Below are positions 43,055-54,935 of a stretch of DNA of 64,000 bases, one piece after another. The notes below the pieces were generated by a model. The model saw nothing but the letters and a program-made list of their open reading frames with translations. It was not told the origin of the DNA and made no database searches. Source of the DNA: Triticum aestivum (lineage: Eukaryota; Streptophyta; Magnoliopsida; Poales; Poaceae); the NCBI RefSeq assembly GCF_018294505.1, contig NC_057808.1:358472696-358536695 (forward strand). The letters run 5' to 3'. Made by a program: the position numbers and the translations under genes. Each line of letters begins with the position of its first letter. Positions within the stretch are counted from its first letter, which is position 1.

Positions 43055-45177
43055 TTAGCACATGTGACAACAAAAAAACACAAGACTGGTTATCCCGAGA
43101 ACTGTCAGTGTATAGATCCTTAACAGCTTCCGCAATGCATCTAGCATACTGCTGGATTGAATTGCATGTACTCTAATTTCGACCATGCGGATGGTCATCC
43201 TTGGCTTGTTTGGCAGGGGCCTCCTCATTGAGACGCTTGCAGGGGGCTCGCCAGCCGCATCCTGTTTACGAAAGCGTCTCCCTTGTGATGAACTTTCGCC
43301 TGTAAACAGGTGAGGATTTGTATGTGAGCTCACATTAGGCAGGTCAAAAAAAGTGTAAACAGAGCTTGATCATTACCTTCGCAATCGGAGAGGTCCAGTC
43401 TAACACCAGTCAACTTGGGTGCCTTGAGTGTCCGGTATGAAGCTTCTGCGCTGCCAAGCACCCCATGCACCTTTTCGTTTGCTGACTCCGGATGCAGTTT
43501 GCACGGCAACACCTGGTGTGTCTGATCTAAGAGGACAGTCGATCAGACCCCTGGCAGTGCAGCATGTGCAACTGGCTGCGAGTGCGGACATAAGCTTGTC
43601 TGTGAAGGTGACCATGTCATTCTGGATGTTGTGGCAGGCAATGGTGACATGCCGGAACGCACGTGCATTTTGCTCTTGCAGAAGCACAGCAAGTGGTTGT
43701 GATGACTGAAAAATGAGAACGGGTATAATGGCTGGTTAAGTTGAGCAGACAGGGAGTGACGACAAACAAAAAAGGAATGCCGAAACATGCTTTCTGGAGT
43801 ACCATCTTGGGATATCACGACGCAATGTTGTTGGAGTAGTCCAAGGCAGATGGTTGCCTTGGCAGCTCGGGCAGACCATCGGTGAGCACAACACGGCTCG
43901 GGAAGTTAACCGTGTTCGTCTTAGGAAAACTAGGGCAACTTGCAGTGGGCGGCCAAAGGGTCCAGGAACGGATCACAGTCTTCGGCTTTGTACGGGGCTC
44001 GTTAGGTTACAAGCTCCTAGAATAGCATACGGCAGATCGGTCACTCATCTGCGGCATCAAATAAAAACAGCCGCGGCCAAAATGTTAGGGTGCCTTGGCT
44101 TTGGAACATTTTCAACAGTTAATGTATGGTTGCGTAGATGGGAAATGCTTGCATTACCATTGATGAACCGAAATGATGGTTCAGGTACTCCCACATCGGT
44201 TGACATAGTAGTCATCCGACGCAATTTATCTTGATCAAATTCCTTGACCCTAGGAAGGACATCATGTTTCATGTTGAATATGCCTAGATCAATGTTGTCG
44301 AGGTAGAAAACCTGTAAAAAGTTTGAGAAGAAATGGAGCTCGTTAAATACAAGAGTGAAGAACAAAAATAGCAAACAAACTTTATCATGGTCTTGCTGGA
44401 AGAGAGAAGCCGGTACTAACCTACAAGAACAAATGACAGCCGGCGAGGTTGGCTGTTGTCACACCATTCTCTAAATCAATCTTTAGCTTTGTGACTGCAT
44501 CAAGAAAGCATTGCAGCACGTGCTCACAGCAGTTAAACTGTGCTATTTCTTCAGTGCTAGCGAGTGCACCCCATGCTCTTGTAGTCATGTGTGCACGACG
44601 GTTCCAGAATGTGGCCCGTCATGAAGATTACAAAAGCAATTTGGAAGCAATCTTCCTCCAACTTGCTTGACTCTTCAGTTATATTTATTTTCAAAAAATC
44701 TTCAGCTGTGCGCTGCAGATTGATCCATGCCAAGTGTTTTCATTATAAATGAAATGCACTCTTCGTTGATATTGCCATCTGGACCACGGACATCCCTATT
44801 TTCCACATGGGATTCAAAAAACCTTAGCCACATAGGCTGGCCTAAACGACAGCAAATTTTATCATTGACAACAAGTGCACGGGAGCAGCACATCCACCTT
44901 GCTCATGGTCCAAATGCTCAGCTTCAGATTAATCTTCTGAATCATTGGCAGCTCAAGCATCACCCCAAAGCCTATTTCTTTTACTAACCATTGTTTGTAC
45001 TTGCATCAATAACAGAAACAACATGCCTGACAGAGCATCTAGATTTGATGTTGGGCGAAGAGCATCGGATCGACTCCCTGCCTGACTACGCTTGCTACCT
45101 GATGATTCGGCCGCAACTTGTTCGGCCTTGCTTCTCTAGCCATCATAGAAATCATCGCCGCTATTTGAATCCGGCAT
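43055..45177 (-). pseudogene. Grass multigene-family protein, frameshifted (gene D)
   Basis: ATG at 45177 reads MPDSNSGDDFYDG and then a TAG. Further exons are recognisable on the minus strand: about 44893-44715 (CCRLGQPMWLRFFESHVENR), 44665-44420 (CFQIAFVIFMTGHILEPSC, frameshift, then FNCCEHVLQCFLDAVTKLK), 44310-44130 (VFYLDNIDLGIFNMKHDVLPR), 43690-43400, and 43305-43150. The order and the motif FYLDN-x-DLG-x-FN-x-x-HDVLPR are those of a large family of uncharacterised grass proteins, often near transposons and sometimes linked to Ulp1-like proteases; no protease domain is seen here. The stop in exon 1, the frameshift near 44590 and a stop codon right after the CHLFL segment show decay. A CACTA end lies 8 bp upstream of the start codon. 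Confidence 0.55.
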
Positions 45178-46584
45178 GGTTTCCTCACTACAAAAAAAAT
45201 ACACATCCGTGACATTTTGGGCCGAACGAAAAAAAAAATTGTCATACTTATGACACTTCTATGACGATAATTGTGACAAAACCCGGTATCATCATAGATG
45301 TGGTGGGGTCCTACTTCTATGACAAAAAATCATGACAGAAAATGGGCTTTTCGCCCTGGGCGGGCCGGAGACGTAGCTGCATGACATTCTTTGGGCTGTC
45401 CATGACGGAATAAACCATGGTAGAAGCGAGGGCGAGGAAAATATCGGAGTGTTCCCGGTTACAGTGGGTGGTCGGGGCCGAGCGATGCGTGTTTCTCTCG
45501 TACACGCACGTGTGTGGGTGCGAGGCGTTGGGCTCTAACTGAACCCGAGCGAGGCATTGGGCTCTAACTGAACCTGAGCGATTGCACTGCAGGCTACGCG
45601 TTATTGAACCCGAGCGATCGATCGATGGCTGTTAACTGAACCCGATCGAGCGATTCCTTCGCTACTGCTGCTAACTGAAGCCGATCGATGCTGCCTGTGG
45701 ATGAACAGTGAGCATTGCTGCGGGGTTTGGATGAATAGTTCCTAGTGGGGGTGGATGAACAGGACCCCGTGGTGTTGCCTCTAGATGAACAGGACCCCGA
45801 TCGATCGAGCCGGTTGGCGCTGGATTAACAGGACCCCGTGGAGGGCTGGATGAATAGGACCACCCCGTGGAGGGCTGGATGAACAGTAGATGGTGGAGGG
45901 CTGGATGAACACTAGCCCGTGGAGGGGTGGTTGAACAGGAGCCCGTGGAGAGGGCTGGTTGAACAGTAGCCGGTGGAGTAGCGCGCAGTGGATGCTGGAT
46001 GAACAGGAGCCCGTGGATGAACAGTCGCAGGTGGAGGCTGGAGGAGGTCAACGGTGGATGAACAGTAGCCCGTGGAGGCTGGAGGGGGTCGACGGTGGAG
46101 ATGAACAGTATCCCGTGGAGTCCCGTTTTGCGGTATGCCACACCCCTCCCGATGAACAGGAACCCAGTTTCGACCGTAGCGCTCCAACACAAGTCCGTTT
46201 CCTCTGTTTTGCGGTACGCCACACCCCTCCCGATCAACAGGACCCCCGTTTCGACCGTAGGAGGTCTGTTTCCTCCGCTTTGCGGTACGCCAGACCCCTC
46301 CCGATGAACAGGATCCCGTTTCCAACGTGGCCGGTCGAACACAAGTCCGTTTCCTCCATTCTGCGGTACGCCAGGCCTCGTTTCCATCGGCTGTTCCGTC
46401 CAAGCCCTCCCGATGAACACGACGACACATTCCGTTCTGACCCAGCCTGTTGGCTCCCCATGAACACGACGATGACGCTGTTTCTCCGTTCCGACCCAGC
46501 CATGTACATGAGCCCTGGCCATACGTACGCGCGAGTAGGCGTTCGAGACCCCGCCCGTATGTACGTACGTGGCCGTATTTACTT

Positions 46585-48440
46585 TCTTGCACCCTGGCCG
46601 CTGTACGTACGTGTATATGCTTCGTGCGCGCCTCTACTACGACACGTGCGCGCCTCTACATCGACCAGTATGTACGTATATGTTCGTGACCAGAATGACA
46701 ACGCTACTTACGCTTCGACCAGGTGGGTCCCGACTGTCAGGCACTTCCTTGCGTGCGAAGATGTAGCTGGTGGGTCCCAGCAGTCAAGGGGCGAATCATT
46801 TTTTTTTACCCGGACGCACTTCCTTGCGTGCGAAGATGTAGCTGGTGGGTCCCAGCAGTCAGGGGGAAACGTTTTTTTTCACGAAATATAGTGGCCCGTC
46901 CGGTGGGTCCCCGCTGTCAGGTGGAGGAATAATTATTTTGCGCGTAATAAGGAGGCACTTCCTTGCTGCGGCCGTGGACCCAGCTGTCAGCCTCTCCACG
47001 TACCGTCCACGTCCGATAGAAGCCGTTCCTTGACCATGTTGACCACACCGCGCCGAGAGCACCAGGGCTGTGGACGACAGCGAGGCCTAGGAAGGGGACG
47101 ACGCGGCAGTGGATGCCCACGCGTAGAGGAGTACGAGGGTTCACTGGTTCGCTGCGGTGTGAGGCTGCCGTCGCCGCAGAATAACAGGGGGTGTGGGTGA
47201 GTAGAGGGATGGCCTGACCAGCGGTGGGAATAGTAGGGGGCGGTGAGGCCTCCGCGGCAGCACAGCCGGTCACGGGAGGCAGGAGCATGCGGCACGACCG
47301 GCGCTGCTTTGGGCGGCTGGAGCAACAAGACCAGAGGTTGAAGAAGCACTACGGCCGTTGGATGGACATCATACGGTCACTGGAGCTAGAATCGTTCATA
47401 TTGACTAAGTTGACAAAGCACTCCATCCCCCTCAACTTAGTAGGCCCACAAGTCAGCCTCCCACCAAGGTGGGTCCCAACCAGCAGGGGGAGTATTCATT
47501 TTTTTATGCGTAATAAGGAGGCACTTCCTCTGGGTTCGAGCTGATAGCGGGGGGGACGTTTTTTGCGCAATACGGTGGCCCGTCCGGTGGGTCCCAGCTG
47601 TCACGGGGGAAACGTTTTTTTCGCGAAATACGGTGGCCCGTCCGGTGGGTCCCTGCTGTTAGGTGGAGGAATCATTATTTTTCGCGTAATAAGGAGGCAC
47701 TTCCTTGCTGCCGTCGTGGACCCAGCTGTCAGCCTCTCCACGTACAGTCCACGTCCGATGGAAGTCGTTCCTTGACCACGTTGACCACGCCGCGCCGAGA
47801 GCGCCAGGGCGGTGGACGACGGCGAGGCCTAGGAAGGGGACGACGCGGAGCCAGAGAAGACGCGGCAGTGGAAGCCCGTGCGGAGAGGAGTACGAGGGTT
47901 CACTAATTCGGCTGCGGTGTGAGGCTGCCGTCGCCGCGGAATAACAGGGGGTGTGCGTGAGTTGAGGGATGGCCTGGCGAGCGGTGGGAGTAGTAGGGGG
48001 CGGTGAGGCCTCCGCGGCATCAGAGCCGGCCACGGGAGGCAGGAGCACGCGGCACGACTGGCGCTGCTTTGGGCGGCTGGAGCAAGAAGACCAGAGGTTG
48101 AAGAAGCACTACGGCCGTTGGATGGACATTGTACGGTCACTGCAGCTAGAATCATTTATATTGACTAAGTTGACAAAGCCCTTGGCACGCGTCCACTTAG
48201 TAGGCCCACAGGCCAGCCTCCGAAACGGTGCGCCCCAGATGTCAGGGGGAGGAATCATTTTTTGGGCGGCTGAAGCAAGAATATCCAAGATTGAAGAAGA
48301 AGCACGACATCCGTTGGATGGACATCCAACGGCCACAGCTGCCAGAACCGTGTGTTGTTGACAAACCCTTGCATACGCGTCAACTTAGTTTTTTTAGGGG
48401 ACGCGTCAACTTAGAAGGCCCACAAGTGTGTGGCAGATAA
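46585..48440. repeat. Tandem repeat block of about 0.75 kb units (copy 2)
   Basis: Two full units and a partial third: GTAATAAGGAGGCACTTCCTTGCTGC starts at about 46946 and 47687; GCGGTGGGA-TAGTAGGGGGCGGTGAGGCCTC occurs at 47221 and 47980; GGTTGAAGAAGCACTACGGCCGTTGGATGGACAT occurs at 47336 and 48096; a shortened version follows at 48290. The same units form 1-1437. Open frames on both strands are mirror shadows in GC-rich repeat and are not called. Confidence 0.8.
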
Positions 48441-49076
48441 CATATAGCCCATTTGCGATTTGTAAGAATGTACAACCCATTTTTTAATTCTAATGGAATT
48501 GACTATAGCCCATTTACAGTTTGTTAAAAGTACAGCCCATTTTCTAGCTAGGACAATGATTAATAATTTCACCAACCGCTCAAAACAGAATTCAAAAAAA
48601 ATCCCACATTTTTATGGGATCCGTAATATTTTTATCCAAAATTTCTAGTCAGATTATATATAATTTCAAAATAAAGTTGTATTACGTTAAAATCCAACGA
48701 AATATTGCGTGCGCAACAAGTCATGAAATTAAAATTTTCAAATTCTGAAAATAATATATATTTTTAACTAATTATGCATTTGGTGCATTTTTTATAGTTA
48801 CTGCTCAGTTATTATAATTACATCCCATTTATTATTTCTTAAAGTCCATTTTCTGATTAAGCCTAATGCATACCTCCTAGGAAAGTTTGCAGCCTAGCGG
48901 GGCGGACAATAACAAGTTGACCCGGATATTGTGTACAACTGTCGGCCCAGTTGCATTGCTGATGTTGAAAAAAAAAGGTCTGTGTAGTAAATTACAACCT
49001 AACATGGCTACTCAGCCCACATTCAGCGACGCCGGAAAGGCCCAAACAAGGCTTTTGTACAACTTTTTGAAGTCAC
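48441..49076. repeat. AT-rich tail and spacer before the next CACTA element
   Basis: The first part resembles 1438-2000. The last 70 bp before the CACTA insertion resemble 58312-58381, where no CACTA element is present. No gene is visible. Confidence 0.5.
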
Positions 49077-49862
49077 TGACACTACAGGAATCAGCTACTT
49101 TGTCGTCTGCCACGGCGGACGGCAAAAGGCTCCGGCAAAGTAGGCTACGGTAAAGAGCTTCTTTGCCGTCTGCTTTCTGAAGCGGACGGCAAAGGGGCCT
49201 TTGCCGTCAGCGGATGACGGCAAAGAAAGCCGACGGCAATAAATGTGCTGTTAGTTCGTTAGGCGGCTAACGACAGCCTTTGCCGTCCGCCGCTGACGGC
49301 AAAGAGCATCCAGCCTTTGCTGTCCGCCGAATGACGTCAGCTGGACGTCACTGCGGGACAAGCCTTTGTCGTCTGCCACTATAGGCAAAGCCTTTGCCAT
49401 CCGCCGCTGCGTGGCTTCTTTGCCGTCCGCGGCAGACGGCAAAGGCGCCTTTGCCATCAGCGGTTGATGGCAAAGGTGCCTCTTTTTTCTGTTTTTTTTA
49501 ATCCAGCAATTTTCACAGCAAATATATGACATATATATATATACATTTCCCAAGGCTATTTAACAGCAAACATATGACATATCCAGCACATAAGTTTCAT
49601 CGTGCATACATATATAGTTCCATCCATTCATACATAGCAAGTTGCACATACACATTGTTCCATCCATACATATTACAATGCAAAGTTTCATCAAGATAGC
49701 AAGTTCCATCATAGCAAGCTAGAAGAATACTAGAGGAGAATGAAAGAAAAAACAAGCACTCCATCATAGCAAGCTAGCTTCCGTGAAGTGAATGAAATCT
49801 GCAAAAAGGCAAATAAGAAAGTTAGAAAAAGGTGACTAGAAGAAGAAGTATATGCCATTTAT

Positions 49863-50700
49863 GATCTAACTTAGGTGAAATGGATCATTTATGAGCTAAC
49901 TTAGATGAAATGGATCGTTTATGAGCTAACCTAGGTGAAATAGATCGTTTATGAGCTAACTTAGGTATAATGCATCATTTTAGAGCTGACCTAGGTAAGA
50001 TGGGTCATTTTGGAGCTAACCTAGGTGAAATGGATCGTTTTTGAGCTATGTTAGGTGAAATGGATCGTTTATGAGCTAACCTAGGTGAAATAGATCGTTT
50101 ATGAGCTAACTTTGGTAAAATGCATCATTTTAGAGCTAACCTAGGTGTGATGGGTCATTTTGGAGCTAAACTAGGTAAAATGGATCGTTTGTGAGCTAAC
50201 CTAGGTGAAATGGATCGTTTATGAGCTAATCTAGGTAAAATGGGTCATTTTAGAGCTAACTTGGGTAAAATGCATCATTTTGGAGCTAACCTAGGTAAGA
50301 TGGATCATTTTGGAGCTAACCTAGGTAAAATGGGTCATTTTAGAGCAAACATAGGTAAAATGGATCATTTTGGAGTTAGTCTAGGTAAAATGGGTCATTT
50401 TAGAGCTAACTTGGGATCATTTATGAGCTAACTAAGGTATAATGGGTCATTTTAGAGCTAACTTAGGTAAAATGGATTGTTTATGAGCTAACTAAGCTAA
50501 TTATGCCATTTTTGACATAAGTAAGCTAAGTACATGTCATTATTGGGCAAACCTAGTTAACTCGGCATACTAGAGCTAACTTAGGTCATTTTGGAGGAAA
50601 CAAAGCTTAGTATAGATCGTTTTAGAGCTAACTTAGGTAAAATGGATGGTTTTGGAGGTCAGTAAGCTTATTAAGTCATTTTGGAGGAAAAGAAGCTAAC
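49863..50700. repeat. 30-bp minisatellite inside the CACTA element
   Basis: About 25 copies of a 30-bp unit of the type GAGCTAACCTAGGTAAAATG followed by GATCATTTTG, head to tail. Variants alternate between GGATCGTTTAT and GGGTCATTTTA ends. After about 50400 the units become shorter and irregular, with a degenerate tail to about 50760. A short frame across part of it (50240-50431) is a by-product of the 30-bp period. Confidence 0.9.
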
Positions 50701-50938
50701 TCTAGATCATTGTGGTAAGCATATTGGAGGAAATAAGGCTAAGTCTAGGTCTTTATGCATTTGTTAAGCAAAACACTAGAAGAAACTTACCAGCGCCACC
50801 ATCTTTCAACACCTGCCATGACAAAGAGTAAACGAAATTAGTACAACATAAAAAAATACCGACATGAATAATAATATGTATATCACTTAAGTGTATCATC
50901 ATCAAGTACAACATAAAAAAATTGAATACCTGACACTA

Positions 50939-51739
50939 CTAATAATCTCGATCACTATCATCAATAAATGAATAATCATCATCATCACTATAATCAATGA
51001 CGGGCTCATAGGGTTCAGTGGCATCAACATGTGGAAGGCCACCTTGACGTAATCGGTCAAGCATTGATAGGTCATCCGCAGCAGTAACCTCTTCTTGTTC
51101 CGGCTCTTCTTGTTCCTCCTCTGGGTTGATGTCGGATTCACTGTCGCTGTCTAGTTCAATGTTTTGGGGTGAAGTATAGCGGTTCTTGAAACGCTTTTTG
51201 GAAAGACGTGCCTCTTGGAAGATTTCTCCTTCATATGTGTCTGGGTTAATGTGAGGTTCATAATCCTCTTCCTTTGGGGGAGATAGTCTAGCACGTGGCG
51301 GCACTTCATAAACGACATCCCAACGTTTCAGATTTGGATTAGTTTGGCAGGCCCACGGTAGATAGAATACTTGGGTCGCCTGTTGAGCCGTAATATAGAC
51401 ATCAGGAACATCTAAATGGGTGCTTTGTTTGATTTCAACTAGCCCTATATGTTCATGAGTCCTTCTAGTCTCCTTCGGCTGAAACCAATAACATTTGAAG
51501 TGTACGACATTCGGTGGGTTGTCACCATAGAATAGAAGTTCATAAATTGCTTCAACTCTCCCATAATACTCGGTACCTCCTTCGCCGATAGCAGATACAC
51601 AACAATTTGTAGACTTTCGGTCGGCCATAGATAGCTCTTTGCCATAGGTACGAAAGCGATACCCGTTGATGTCGTATTTGTCAAATGAACGGACCTTATA
51701 GTCAAAACCATTAGCGAATTGTCTCAATTCGGCGTCCAT
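50939..51739 (-). CDS. DUF4216-like protein of the CACTA element
   Basis: An open frame of 266 codons. It reads MDAELRQFANGFDYKVRSF near the start, NGYRFRTYGKE, then EYYGRVEAIYELLFYG and VVHFKCYWFQP, the hallmarks of DUF4216, followed by DVYITAQQATQVFYLPWA. The C-terminal third is acidic (DSDSESDINPEEEQEEPEQ) and may be disordered. In CACTA elements this part often lies downstream of the transposase, either fused or as a later exon; here it follows the transposase in the same direction with about 280 bp between. Its role in transposition is not known. Confidence 0.75.
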   Translation of the reverse strand: MDAELRQFANGFDYKVRSFDKYDINGYRFRTYGKELSMADRKSTNCCVSAIGEGGTEYYGRVEAIYELLFYGDNPPNVVHFKCYWFQPKETRRTHEHIGLVEIKQSTHLDVPDVYITAQQATQVFYLPWACQTNPNLKRWDVVYEVPPRARLSPPKEEDYEPHINPDTYEGEIFQEARLSKKRFKNRYTSPQNIELDSDSESDINPEEEQEEPEQEEVTAADDLSMLDRLRQGGLPHVDATEPYEPVIDYSDDDDYSFIDDSDRDY

Positions 51740-52021
51740 AGACTCTGAATTAGCCTACATGTTTAATACGAAAGGATTGTTGCATTAGGCAGGAATTAGC
51801 AAATGAAATGAAATGATCAAATAGAAATTACCGTTTGTTTGAACCAAGAGATGAAACCGGGATAGCCGCCTCCTTGCTTTGCGAGAAGCTCATACTCTTC
51901 GACGGAATCCTTTTGGATCACTGCTCCATACGAGAATATGGTGACGTATCAACTATATGAAATATCTAGGAATAAGAGCAGTTCAAAGGAAATAGAAGTT
52001 GCGAAACAATGTACCGAGAAC

Positions 52022-52897
52022 TTACTCGATGTACGGCCACACTTCTGTCAGGTTGTTGAAGATATACAACGTAATGGTCCGCCATTCTTCGTTATCCAAA
52101 GATACTGGTTTCGAACCACTGGCTGGTGCAAGATTCCCTTTGAATAGGCTAAGGTTGGATCCACCCTTTTGAGGTTCGTCAGCATTGTACCGAGGCTTTG
52201 GATTATGCAAATGACGATTTTTGGCTTCGTAGTGTGCTGTCATGAAGTTTGCCGCCTCCTCAGTGACGAATGCTTCAGCCATCGATGCTTCAATTCTACA
52301 TTTATTTTTACATTTTTGTCGAAGCGTCTTCTGCATCCTCCCAGTTGGGTAGCACCAACGATTTTGCACGCCCCCCCCCCAATCTTGCCTCGGTCGGGAG
52401 ATGCACAATCAAAGGCTGCATTGGATTAAAGAAGCCCGGTGGAAATATCTTCTCTAACTTGCAGATCAACTCCGGCGCCAACTCTTCCATTTCTTCTAGC
52501 ACGCCAGGCGATAGTTCTTTCGCACAAAGAACACGGAAGAAATAGCTGAGTTCTGCCAGTACTAGCCATTCATCCTCAGGGATGAACAAACGCACCATCA
52601 CCGGCATTACCCGCTCAATCCATATGTGCCAATCATGACTCTTGAGACCAAATATCTTCAATTTATCAAGACTCGCTCCCCTCTTTAGATTCGCTGCATA
52701 GCCATCAGGGAACATCAACTGCATTTTCACCCACAAGATAATTTCCCTCATAGCTGGCCTTCCAAGATTGAACCATGCCTTTGGCTTCGTCCAGTTCTAC
52801 TTTCCTTTCAGTTCTTTCATGTTTTGTAACGGCCTATCACATAGCGCCTCCAGATCGACTCTAGCCTTAGTATTATCCTTTGACTTCCCATCTATGT
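52022..52897 (-). pseudogene. C-terminal part of CACTA transposase (DUF4218-like), frameshifted
   Basis: It continues the transposase at 52897 in a new frame, passes a TAG near 52795, and then reads MREIILWVKMQLMFPDGY, IFGLKSHDWHIWIERVMPV and CAKELSPGVLEEMEELAPEL, characteristic of DUF4218. At a run of 12 C near 52369-52380 the frame shifts again; the reading goes on with SMAEAFVTEEAANFMTAHY and KGNLAPASGSKPVSLDNEEW. The homopolymer could be a true mutation or a sequencing error. Confidence 0.75.
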
Positions 52898-54576
52898 CAC
52901 AATGTACCAAAAAGTTCCTCGGCGATATTCTTCTCAGTGTGCATCACGTCGATGTTGTGTGGGCAAAGGAGGTCTTTGAAGTAAGGCAGATCCCATAAGC
53001 ATGTCTTGTGAGTCCAGGCGTGCTTAGAATTATACCCCTTGAAGTACCCTGGACGCTCTGGATCTGGCTCGAGAGCATTTAACTGATCCAGGGTCTGTTG
53101 GCCTGTCAACGCGGGTGGTGCAGAGTTTTTGACAACTCTACCTCTAATGAAGTTCTTCTTGTCTTTCCTGAACTTATGGCGAGGATCCAGGAACTGTCTA
53201 TGCATGTCGAAGCAAGAAAACTTGCGACCGGCCTGAAGCCAACGAAACTCAAGAGCTCCCTTGCATGTGGGGCACGGGAACCTTCCATGCACACACCAGC
53301 CAACGAATAGCGCATACGCCGGCAAGTCATGTGTCGAGTACATGTACCAGACACGCATTATGAAGTTCCGTTTGCTATAGGCGTCGTATGTCTTGAACCC
53401 ATTATCCCAGGCTTCTTGCAATTCATCCTTAAGCGGCTGCATGTACACATTCATATTTTTCCCCGGATAGTTGCGCCCTGGAATTATCAACGTCAGGAAA
53501 ATGTTCTTTCTTTGCATAATCTGTCCGGGGGGGAGATTGAGTGGAAAGACAAATATAGGCCAACAACTGTATTGGGTTGCCGGCAGACCAAACACACTGA
53601 ACCCATCCGTGCTGACGCCGACTCGAGGATGCCTCGGATCTGCCGCTTTGTCATCATGTAATTCATCAAACTTCTTCCACGCAACACCATCCGATGTGTG
53701 TACCATCATCAGATTCCCATCTGCATCTAGTTTGGTTCTTTTGCCCGTTTTGTGCCATGTCATCTGTCTGGCCGTCTCTTCGACCATGAAAAGACGTTGA
53801 AGTCTTGGTATGATTGGCATATACCGAAGAACACTAACGGGGATTTTGGTCTGTGTCTTCTCACCCATACCGTTGTCTACCACAACATACCTGGAAGACT
53901 TGCAAATGGGACAATAGTTCAAGTCCGCATATTCAAGCCTAAACAAGACACATCCTTTCTCACAGGCATGTATCTTATCATAGGGCATCTTCAGTGCACG
54001 GAGGATTTTGTCCGACTGGTACAGGTTTGCAGGCATTACATGGCCTTTGGGTAGAAAGCGTCCAAATACTGTCATCATTGCATCGTAGCATTCTCTGCCC
54101 AAGTTGAACTGAGCCTTCAGAGCCATTACTTGTGAGATGGCATCCAACTGACAAAGCTCAGTGTGCTCATGGAGCGGACGTTTTGAAGACTCCAACATTT
54201 CATTGAAGGCCTTTGCGGATTCCTCCATCTCCTCGTCCGAATCCCGACCATCATCGAAGTCTTGCACCATGTTTTCCATCCCAGTACCATGCTCGTCGGT
54301 GCGACGACGGTCCACCTCAGCTCGGTCACGTTGGGCAGACTCACCATGAAATGTCCACACCGTATAATCGGGCGTAAAACCACTCTTCTGCAGGTGTTTG
54401 CCCATTTCAGCCTCTTTCCTCTTTTCCCAATTGTCGCACCGGGAACAGGGGCACCAGGGTTTCCTCTGGCCATTTGCAAATGCGGCTTGCACAAACGCCT
54501 TGCTTTTTGTGAACCATTCAGTGCTCCATTTGTTCTGACCAGTGTGACCGGTGTACATCCACGCACGATCACTCAT
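52898..54576 (-). CDS. CACTA TNP2-type transposase, N-terminal and catalytic part
   Basis: ATG at 54576 (MSDRAWMYTGHTGQNKW) opens about 559 codons. Residues 1-80 form the transposase-associated domain with CPCSRCDNW. Residues from about 210 onward match Transposase_21: YCPICKSSRY, RYMPIIPRLQRLF, VGVSTDGFSVFG, FLTLIIPGRNYPGKN, CPTCKGALEF and, at the end, HNIDVMHTEKNIAEELFG. It cuts and joins element ends in the nucleus by binding TIR and subterminal motifs. The frame ends at 52897 by a frameshift relative to the DUF4218-like part. An earlier in-frame GTG at 54603 is an unlikely start. Confidence 0.85.
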
Positions 54577-54723
54577 CTTGACTTTCAGAGCTACTGGACA
54601 CACAACAAATATATATATATATAATTCACCATGTATATATTCATCAGTTGATCTAGTTTGTCAATTTTATTACGTCCATGCAACCTACACTCTAATAGGT
54701 AATGATAGGTCCTAATCCCACCA

Positions 54724-54935
54724 GAGTATGTGTAGATTGGGTTCCTTTTCCCATGCTATGCTCCGGATCCGACACAAAATTTCGGCAGCGCCTCCCCGCT
54801 GTTCTCCTGATACACGTCTCTGCAATAAACAGAGAGGATGTGTACCCGGAGAATAACAGGGGAGACACTGACGAAATTTATGCGTCGGATCCGGAGCAAA
54901 GCATATGGGAAAACGAACCCAAGCTACACATACTC
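54724..54935. repeat. 212-bp imperfect inverted repeat upstream of the transposase
   Basis: The left arm (GAGTATGTGTAGATTGGGTTCC, GCTCCGGATCCGAC, CTCCCCGCTGTTCTCC) pairs with the right arm (GGAGAATAACAGGGGAG, GTCGGATCCGGAGC, GGAACGAACCC-like and GCTACACATACTC). Arms are about 99 and 104 bp with a loop of about 10 nt. It lies 150 bp upstream of the transposase start, so a transcript from the element's promoter could contain a long hairpin. Confidence 0.85.

Larger units (their letters stand above)
45186..49076 (+). mobile_element. CACTA element, non-autonomous; right end not found
   Basis: It begins CACTACAAAAAAAATACACATCCGTGAC at 45186, related to the terminus at 29247. To about 46090 the subterminal region repeats GGATGAACAG with variants more than ten times, together with GAACCCGAGCGA. 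From 46100 to 46500 CGATGAACAGGAACCC-type repeats go on. From 46585 the tandem 0.75-kb units follow. There is no transposase. No matching TGTAGTG terminus is visible before 49080, where another CACTA element begins, so the right limit is a guess. Confidence 0.65.

Noticed and set aside
43428..43709. Plus-strand frame opposite gene D
   Set aside because: The minus strand carries the family-like reading with splice sites; this is its shadow.
45671..46891. Several frames of 200-310 codons on both strands
   Set aside because: They overlap one another in the CACTA subterminal GGATGAACAG repeats and encode low-complexity repeats.
50240..50431. Short repetitive frame in the minisatellite
   Set aside because: The unit length is a multiple of three, so an open frame arises by repetition; no start context or conservation.
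49863..50700. Regular 30-bp repeats that could recall a CRISPR array
   Set aside because: Units lie head to tail with no unique spacers and the context is a plant CACTA element.
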